Shown here: positions 1 through 9,100 of the stretch, in pieces
How the letters are laid out: each line of letters starts with the position of its first letter
How positions within the stretch are numbered: position 1 is the first letter of the stretch
NCBI GenBank assembly: GCA_013400155.1
Contig: VXBM01001584.1
Location: 94,278-158,277, forward strand
Length of the DNA: 64,000 bases
Direction of reading: 5' to 3'
Source: Helopsaltes ochotensis
Lineage: Eukaryota; Chordata; Aves; Passeriformes; Locustellidae
Notes under the pieces: model-generated
What the model was told of the DNA's origin: nothing
The model's input: only the letters and a program-made list of their open reading frames with translations
The model's database searches: none
Program-made: the position numbers and the translations under genes

Positions 1-32
1 TGACAAGGCAACTCCCGTTTCTGTCTTTTCAG

Positions 33-133
33 AGCACGGATCTAACCAGCACAGTTGGCTATGACAGCATCATTCAGCATCTGAATGATGGCAGGAAGAA
101 CTGCAAAGAGTTTGAAGACTTTCTGAAGGAAAG
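33..133 (+). CDS. PSTPIP2: PSTPIP2 exon, residues 12-45 (first in window)
   Basis: Acceptor ctgtcttttcag then codons for STDLTSTVGYDS and GRKNCKEFEDFLKE, the start of the F-BAR domain. It begins in phase 0 and ends two bases into an Arg codon before gtaggg. The upstream exon for the first 11 residues is not in the window. Confidence 0.94.
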
Positions 134-3100
134 GTAGGGAGCTGCCTCTGACAATGGATTGGGTTGAGCCTGGAAGTGGGGCTGTGGCAGTAATCGCAGT
201 ATTCCCAGTTGTATTTCTGCCATGGTTAACTGATGTTAAAATGCTGTCCCATGAAGTTCACCTTGCTGCTTACCTCGCAGAAGATCAGGTTAGAAGATCT
301 TGGCCTAGGAGAGCCATGGCTCTGTCCTGTTTTTGTCTCTGTACACTATGAACACTCCACAGATTCAGCATTAAAAAGGGGTAGAGCTAGGTACTGCTAT
401 TATTAATCAGAGGAGATGACCACGGAGGTTCTGTGGCTGCAAAAACAGCTGCAATGATCTGGCCATGTATTTGCCTTTATACTTCACCTGGTTAGCCATG
501 GCTAAATATGAAGAGCATTGTAGAACACTGTACATTGAATTAATGTAATTTTGGTAATGACAACTGGAAAAGACCAACCTCTGACTGCATGACTCTGTAC
601 AGAGCACCCTGGAACAAACAAAATGGGGATGAACAGGAGGAGAACTGCACTTAAAAGTGTCTAATGCACCTACATCTGTTCAGGCTGTAATCCCATGTTC
701 CAGGAAAATTTGGCCCTTCCACTTGAGGAAGTGGACCCTGAGAACCAAGTCTCACTCAATCGTGACAATGCAGAGAGTGCCAAAAGCCTCCTCTGCACCC
801 TTTGTGCTCTTTGGTCTTGAAGGAGGTGTAGGTTACCACTGAAGTGTCTAGCCAGGAGGAGATCAGGGGCTGGACCTGTATTTGCCACTCTCTGGACTTG
901 GCCCTGTTGTCCAGCATGGCTGTTACACAGTTCCAGCTATGGAGAATGTGCCTGCTGGATGTTTTGTCTCAAACAAAGTTAATGGGAATGTTGTTAGGTA
1001 GAAAAAAAAATCAACCTTTAATGAATATTTTTTTTCAATTTCCCTATTAGTTTCTGGAGTTTTTAGAGTTAAGGCAGGTGAATTTTATTGCCAAACTCCA
1101 CAAATCAATGACATAGGGGTCTTCATCTGTGTTAGGAGTTAAGGCATTTAAAGCGCTATCTGTTTTGTCCAGTAGATGTTCTAATGACAGCCTCTAGCAG
1201 TACTTGTTCCTTTCCACTGACCACAAGCAGCTAGGATTGTCCACATGGAGAGAACTACATTTGACCAAGCAAGTCCAGCCCGGGTTGTCTGTAGTGATTT
1301 CAAAGCAGCTGCAAAGAACTGGGGTGCAGTGATGGGGCTCTTACACTGATTCAGTTCTTACAGTGATTTCTTACACTGAAACACATAGGCTCTCTTTTCC
1401 TCCTTCTTTCTTCCAACAGGGGGAGATAATTTGGTCTCTCAAAGGTGTTATTTATGCCACCTCACAAGATTTGTTGTCTTCTTTAGGTGCTTTTCCTAGG
1501 GATTAGTGCCAGGTATAGAGAGTACTTATTGCCATACATTGACAGAGGGCATGGTTACATGGGATATTGGGAAGGAATTCTTGGCTGTGAAGTGGTGGGA
1601 CCCTCTCTGGCACAGGTTTCCCAGAGGAGCTGTGGCTGCCCAGGGCCAGGTTGGATGGAGCTTGGAGCAGCCTGGTATGGTGGAAGATGTCCCTGCCCAT
1701 GGCAGAGGGTAGAACTGGATGAGCTTTCAGGTCCCTTCCAACCCAAAGCAATCAATGATTTCTCTCTTTGATTTTTCTTTTTGCTCAACAGAGCAATTAT
1801 AGAAGAAAAATATGGCAAGGAGCTCATAAACTTGTCAAAGAAGAAGCCCTGTGGGCAGACGGAGCTGAAGTAAGTTAACAGTTACTTTTATGGGTGTCCC
1901 TAAAACTGTGAAGGGGGAAGAGAAGGAAGGAAGTTGTGAGAAAAAACAGAATTGAAATGTGATTGAGACGTTCAGAAGATGAGCTGCAATCATTTTCATG
2001 AATGAGCAGTGCCTAGTTGGATTCCAATTTGTTTTGAGTTGAATCCCACCAAGTTCCCCCTAGCCACAGCACTACCCTACCCCCTACTGAAGCACTGTAG
2101 ATATTCAGGGGGAGTGTTAGCTGGTAGATCAGCAGAAAGCTGAGGATCATGAGATCTTGGGTTATCTCCCGATAGGTTTTGTAGCCAGAGGAAGTACAAG
2201 TACTTCCTTGACTCAAACTGCAAATCTTTAGAGCCCACCATGCTGTGGCCACCATGGTTTGCTCCATTTTCCGAATGAGCCTTAGTGTCTTCTGCTTCCT
2301 CCTTTGTTTCTATACTTTATACAAGCCCATGTCATTTACTTACAGTTTCCTACTGAGGTGTCACTTAAAATGTTTCTGACATCTTTACTGTGCAATATTA
2401 ATAGGGAGAAAAGCTCCCTACTTTCCCAACCGCTGGCAAAATGCACCATGTTGAAATTGTTCATCTGTTCCAAATAATGGTTTAGGAGGTTGATGGCAAA
2501 AATTGTCATGAAACTTCGACTTTTTAATAGCATCCAGTATTCAGAAAGATGTAAAGTAGGTATCAAACCAAGTGAACTGTGTCATACCTGCTGAGAGGGG
2601 AAAAAGCTGGAGGTACTAATAGGGTAAATAAATGTGCTTTGAGGTACTTTGGCCGTTGTTGAGTGAGCTCTGTTTTGGAAGAGGTGCTCTGCAGATGCCT
2701 ATGCCTGAACTGTGCTTTTCCACCCTTTTTAATGCCCTGCCTGTGTTTTTCAGCACACTGAAGAGATCCCTTGATGTTTTCAAACAACGTAAGTAGTTCT
2801 GTGTGTTTGCCAGGACACTTGGCAGCGCAAAAGCCTGAAGGCAACTGCTTGGGAAGAAAATAGCAGAGAAATCTCTAAAGCTGTGCAGCTTTATGCTGAG
2901 GCCAGGCATAGGCTGTACTGCTGGCCTGGTTCATCCCAGTGTGTGGGGTTTGGGACAAAGTGAGCCAGGAGATGTGAGGGACTGGAGACCCATAGGGCAT
3001 CATTTTGGGATCTCTTGGGCTTTCAGGTCTGGCTAGAGCTCAGAGCTCATGTTTATGTTGTACATAGGAAGCTGTGCACAGGAAACTCATCTGGAGTTTG

Positions 3101-6100
3101 TTGGACAGGCTTGTCCTCTTCACAAACACACTGTAAATCATACCTCAGATCTGGGGACAGCTCTGGGCCCCTCACAGCAAGAAGAACATTGAGGGGCTGG
3201 AGCGTGTCCAGGGAAGGGAATGGAGCTGGGGAAGGGGCTGGAGCCCCAGGAGCAGCTGAGGGAGCTGGAGAAGGAGCTTAGCCTGGAGAAAAGGAGGCTC
3301 AGGGGAGACCTTCTGGCTCTGCACAACTCGCTGACAGGAGGGGACAGATGGGGGGGTTGGACTCTGCTCCCAGGGAACAGGGACAGGAGGAGAGGGAACA
3401 GCATCTCAGGTTGTGCCAGCACAGGTTTAGATCAGATACTAGGGAATTTTTTTATGGAAAGAGTTGTCCAGCCCTGGCACAGGCTGCCCAGGGCAGTGGT
3501 GGAGTCCTTGTCCCTGGAGAGATTTAAAAGCCATGTGGATGTGGCACTTGGGGACATGGGTCAGCGGTGGCCTTAGCAGTGCTGGGGGAGTGGTTGAACT
3601 TGAGGATCTTAAGAGGGCTTTTCCAACCTAAATGACCCTGTGATTCCAACTGGAGCATCTAAAAAATGGTGCTTTGGCCAGTCTACATTGTCATGTGTCA
3701 CATCCTACCATGGTACCATCAGACCTTGAGGGTGAGCACTCTGCTATCCTGTGCACAGTCAGTCCCTTACCTAATCCAGGTTTCTTTGCTGCCCCTGTAG
3801 ACCTCTCTGACACAGCTCTGCCCTCACCACTGCTGACAGCTCACAGCTGTGGGTTTGGAGCAGCTTTGGGGCTTGAATCAGAAGCTGGCATTTAGCTCTG
3901 CTCCCTTGGTGAACTTGCTGGGGTGGTGGTGCTCCAAGTTGTTGCATGCTGGCCTGGGGCAATGCAGTGTGTTGAAACATGCCTAGATTTACTTGCATGA
4001 GGGGGAGTTTACTCAAACTGGGGAGCAGGTCCCAGCAGGACTGATCCTTACATTGGTGAGCACTGCTTGGAGGCTGCTTCAATCAAGCTAGAGCTTTTTC
4101 AAACAGTCTCTTTAGGAATATATATATATATATATAAATAATTTTTTTTTTTTTTTTTTTTTTTAGAGATAGACAATGTGGGTCAAGGTCACATCCAGCT
4201 AGCACAAACCCTTCGGGAGGAAGCAAAGAAGATGGAGGACTTCAGGGAAAAGCAAAAGCTGCATCGGAAAAAGGTCAGGCACTGCGGGACGACGTGCCTT
4301 CCTGCAGGGTGTTGATCCTCCTGCCCCAGCAAGGGGCTGATCCTGGTGCTGTCTCATGCCATGTCCCAGTCCACTGCCCATGCTGCTGGGGAAGTACTGA
4401 GCTCCTTCCTATGTGTTGTAACTGTGTTGAGCTGTGTAGTAACCTCCAACTTCCTTCTTCTCACTTCCACGTCTTCTTTGTATGCTTTTTGGGCCAGCCA
4501 CACCATGGGAATGTCTTTAAAGCATTTATTTGTAGTGCTGTGTGATCTCCATAGGGGCTGCTAAAATGGCCAAGCCTTTTAACTTCTTCTGACTTGAGAT
4601 TCCTTTGTCTGGAAAACCAGGGAAAACTACTAGAACCAGGGATTGGTTTGGACACAGAAGAGGGGAGTGGACTTGCAGTTTTGCCAGTCTATACAGTACT
4701 GTATACAGTCTACAGTACTGTATATTGGATCCTATACTATATGTAGGATTTAGTTTTGCAGAGCTCCTTTGCATGCACAATTCAAGGCTTAGATATAAGC
4801 ACAAAAGATGAATTTTGTGAAGATGATTTGGGTGCTTGAAGGTCTTTAAACACATCTCATTGTCTTCTGTGGCTCATCCTCTTCTAAGCCACACAGCGTG
4901 TCCTGGAGCTTTGATGTGCTGACCCCAGATCTGTTGCCTTCACAGATAGAGCTGATAATGGAGGCGATTCACAAAAACAGGAATCTTCAGTACAAGAAGA
5001 CCATAGAGGTAAAGCAAATGTGCTGCTGTTTCTTGCCACGTGGGTTAATGCTGCTGACACACACAGAGCACTGGGGCAGGCTTAAATGAGAGGGATTTCC
5101 TCCTCTCCTGTGACTCTTGATGTGCTCAGAAACAGTGAAGAGCGTGCCAAAGACACGGCTAGTGGTAGTCTTGCAGGGTCGGATACAAATGGTTTAGAAT
5201 CAGACAATTATTCAGGTTGGAAAAGCCCTCTGAGGTGTGTGAGTCCAACTATTTGCCCAGTACTGCCAAGCCCACCACTAACCCATCACCCCAATTACCA
5301 CATCACACTGTTTTTTGAACACTTCTATGGTTGGTGACTGTACCACTGCCCTGGGCAGCCTGTTCCAGGGCATGAAAACCCTTTCTGTGAAGAAGTTTTT
5401 CTGAATATCTACTCTAAACCTCCTCTGATGCAACTTGAGGCCACTTCCTCTTATCCTGTCCCTGTTCCCTGGGAGTGGAGCCTGACGCCCCTGGGTGTCC
5501 CCTCCTGTCAGGAGTTGTGCAGAGCCAGAAGGTCCCCCCTGAGCCTCCTTTTCTCCAGGCCAAGCCCCTTTCCCAGCTCCCTCAGCTTCTTCTCATCAAA
5601 CTTGTGCTCCTGCCCATTCCCCAGCCCTTCTTTGGACATGCCCGTGGCCTTGATACCCCAATCCAAGAGCAGCCTGCCTTGCAAGGCTTTCCCAAGCTGC
5701 AGGGCACCCTTTGTGCTATTCCCTGCTCTGCAGGCAGCCTGCAGAGCTTTTCCCCAAGGCCTCCCCTCGAGGTGTGTCTGCATTTCTGGTGTCTGTCCTA
5801 GGCCAAGCGTCTCTACGAGCAGCGCTGCCGCGACAAGGATGAGGCGGAGCAGGCTGTGCACCGCAATGCCAACCTGGTCACACAGAAGCAGCAGGAGAAG
5901 GTACGGGAAATGGGTGGTCGTGGCATAGGTGGGGAAAGGGATTTCTTTTCTTGCAGCTGTCATGCTGCATGGCTCTTCTCCCAGCTTTGGGTTTTGTGGT
6001 GAGATGGGGTGGCTGGTGATGTTCCCCAGTGGGGCTGCAGTGCCATTGGTGATGCACCTAGCCTCTTCTCCACCTTTCTCGTCTCTCCTATCTTTGGCAG

Positions 6101-9100
6101 CTGTTCCTGAAGCTGGCTCAGACGAAATCAGCACTGGAGGACACTGGTGAGTGTGGAAATGCCATGTTGGGAGGGTGAGGGGAGTGTTTCCAGGGGCAGG
6201 AGGTTATGAAGCTGTGACATGGCTCATGAGTGAGCTTCAGCTCTTGGGTCACAGAACTTCTCAGAAACACATGCCCATGATAGCAGCAGTGGGCAACTTC
6301 CCTGGAGAAGCCTGCATGGCCCCACCAAAGCCATGTCCTTCTGCTGTATCCCTGATCTCCCAGCCTTTTTAGGCTTTCTCCCAGCCCCTAGAGTTACCTC
6401 TAGTGAAGGGATTTTTTTAATGAATGTCAATCATGGAATCACAGAATCATAAAATGATTTGGGTTGGAAGGGACCTTTAAGGTCATCTTGTTCCAACCCC
6501 CCTGCCATGGACAGAGACATCTTCAGCCAAAATATGATTTGTCTTGCAGACAGGAGTTACCAGCAGAGTGTGACCACAATGGAGAAGATCCGGGAAGAGT
6601 GGCAGAATGAGCACATCAAAGCTTGCGAGGTAAATGCCCCTAAACACCTCCACATGGCAGTGTGGTCGTCTGGGTTTGCAATCCTGGCTGCAGGGCTCAG
6701 GGGCGGTGCAGATTTGTTGTCTGTATATTCCCCTGGCAGTGAAGCAGCAGGATGTATTGCAGCTAACCCTGTGTGTGTATCTCAAGCATGGCTTCTGAAC
6801 TCAAGGCTTCAAGGTTTCTGCTCTTAATTCATTATTTTTATTTTTACACCACCTTCTAAAATTGACAGAGTCAAGGTAGTGACATTTTTCCCCACTAGCT
6901 GCTTGCATGTGTAGTGTGGCTGTCATCTTGAACAGCTGTGGTCACCTCTGGATACTCAGTGACTCCAGGCCAGTATGTCCTGGAGCACCTGGAAGATTGT
7001 CTTAAGCTTTGGAAGACTTTACATGACTTTTCATCAGAGGCTGGCAGTGGCTAGAGATGCGGGTGAAGCCATCTCCACATGTACACGGTGCCAAGAGCTC
7101 CTTACCTTTTGTCTCACAGACCATGCAGTAGTGGGGGAATCCTCTGAGTGGATGTATCAGCCTGAAGCAGACTGCCTCACAGGGAAATGGTCCCACAGGG
7201 ATTTCTAGCACATGTTGGGAAATTCCAGACTGGTAGCAAGAGGGCTGAGCAGCTGCTCTGCTGCTGGCCTGTGATCTGTGACTGAAGGATGGACAGGGAC
7301 TGCAAAGACGGATTTTATTCCAGATCTGCTTCAGGCTTGCAGCCAGCTTTCCCAGTCCCATCTGTGCTGATCCCTTTCAAGTTGCCTCTCTTCAGGCTAC
7401 TATTCTACTTTTCCCTTTGGAACTGGAATTTGCTGTCTGTTTTGTGTTGTGTGCAGGTGTCTCTGTGCTGGTGTGCTTTTGGTGTCTTCTCTGGAAGCCT
7501 CTAGGATGGGAACACAGTTAAGTGGTGACTTGGTAGTGCTGAGTTAGTGGCTGGACTTGATGTTCTTATCTTTTCCAACTCTAATGATTCTGTGGTGGGG
7601 AGTTGAAAGCAGCAATTTCACTTTTGCAGATGGACGATGTGGAAGTTTTCCTCTCCATGTGTTGCAAAGGTTGTAAGTGGTAACAAGTGTGGATGTTCAT
7701 AGAGATGTGTAAAAGCATGTGAAATTGCATATACCAGACAGCAGATATCGAAAGGGTTTAAACCTGCTTGGAAAAGGACTGGGCAGGAAGGAGCAGGAAG
7801 ACCAACCAGTCAATACATCTCTGTTTTCATACTTCCCCACTGTTTTTTTTCCTTGCTCTATACTGGAACATGGAAATGTAAAAAAACCCCATGTATGCGT
7901 GGCATTTGGGGAAATGTGTTAGTGGTGGCCTTGGCAGTGCAGGAGTAATGGTGGGATTTGATGATCTTAGGGGTCTTTTCCAACCTAAATGATTCTCTGA
8001 TTTAAGGGAAGTGTAAGGGAAGTGGCTGGTCCCCTCTGTGTAAGGGAAGTGGCTGGGACCACAGGAGCACAGGGTACTTTGGGAACCTATACTGCCTTGT
8101 GGAAGCTGGCTTTGTCTCCCCAGAGGTAGAAATGTGCTGGGTGGTCCCCTCCACAGTCTTGGAGATTTTCCAAGTTTAGTACTCACCTTTGAATTACCTA
8201 GGTTGCATAGAGGGATTATTTCTCCTCTGTATAATCCGGAGGACTCACAGCTTCCTTGTTTCCTGCAGAAGACCAACACCAACTGCTTCTGGCAGTTAGC
8301 TTTGTCTTGTCACGTGGGGATGAGAAGCAATCAGGACAAAAGAGATTTCCCCTCATTTTAAAGATGTCATGGACAGTTTTGTCTGTGTTGTTTCAGTTCT
8401 TTGAGACTCAGGAGTGCGAGCGGATCAACTATTTCCGTAATGCCCTCTGGCTCCACGTCAACCAGCTCTCCCTGGGCTGTGTCCAAAATGATGAGGTACA
8501 TCAACTGAAAATCTTCATTTTTATGTGTAGAAAGCAAAGCCAGATTTGTTTTCCTGGGCACTAGGCTGTGTTACATCCAAGTTGGGCTGTGGCCCTTGAT
8601 TGACCACAGACACTGGCATGAGTGGGCAAGCAGAAGAATTGGCCAAAACTCCTGCAAATGAGGTTTCTTCTGGGATTCCCACATTTTTTGAGGGTGGTGA
8701 GGCCCTGGCACAGGTTGCCCGGAGAAACCGTGGTTGCCCCATTCCTGGAAATATCCAAGACCAGGATGAACAGGGCTTGGAGGAACCTGGTCTAGTGGAA
8801 GGTGTCCCTGCCCATAGCAGGGAGTGGAATGGGATGGGCTTTAAAGTTCCTTTCCAACCCAAACTATTATTCTGGGATTCTGTCATTCCCCTGACATTGA
8901 AGTTTGTGTAAGTACTGGGCTTTCACCCTATGTGTGGTAAGCAATTGGGAAAAAGCCTTGTTTTTTGACTTGATGTATACAAATGCACTTTATTTCCCTT
9001 TTTTGCAGAAATATGAGGAAATCCGCAAGAGTTTAGAAATGTGCAGCATTGAGAAGGATGTTGATTTTTTTGTAAATTTACGCAAAACTGGAAGTTTGGC

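Noticed and set aside
5508..6134. 208-aa open frame on the minus strand
   Set aside because: It is a CR1 body sequence running antisense over PSTPIP2 exon 5802-5900; no domain was recognised.
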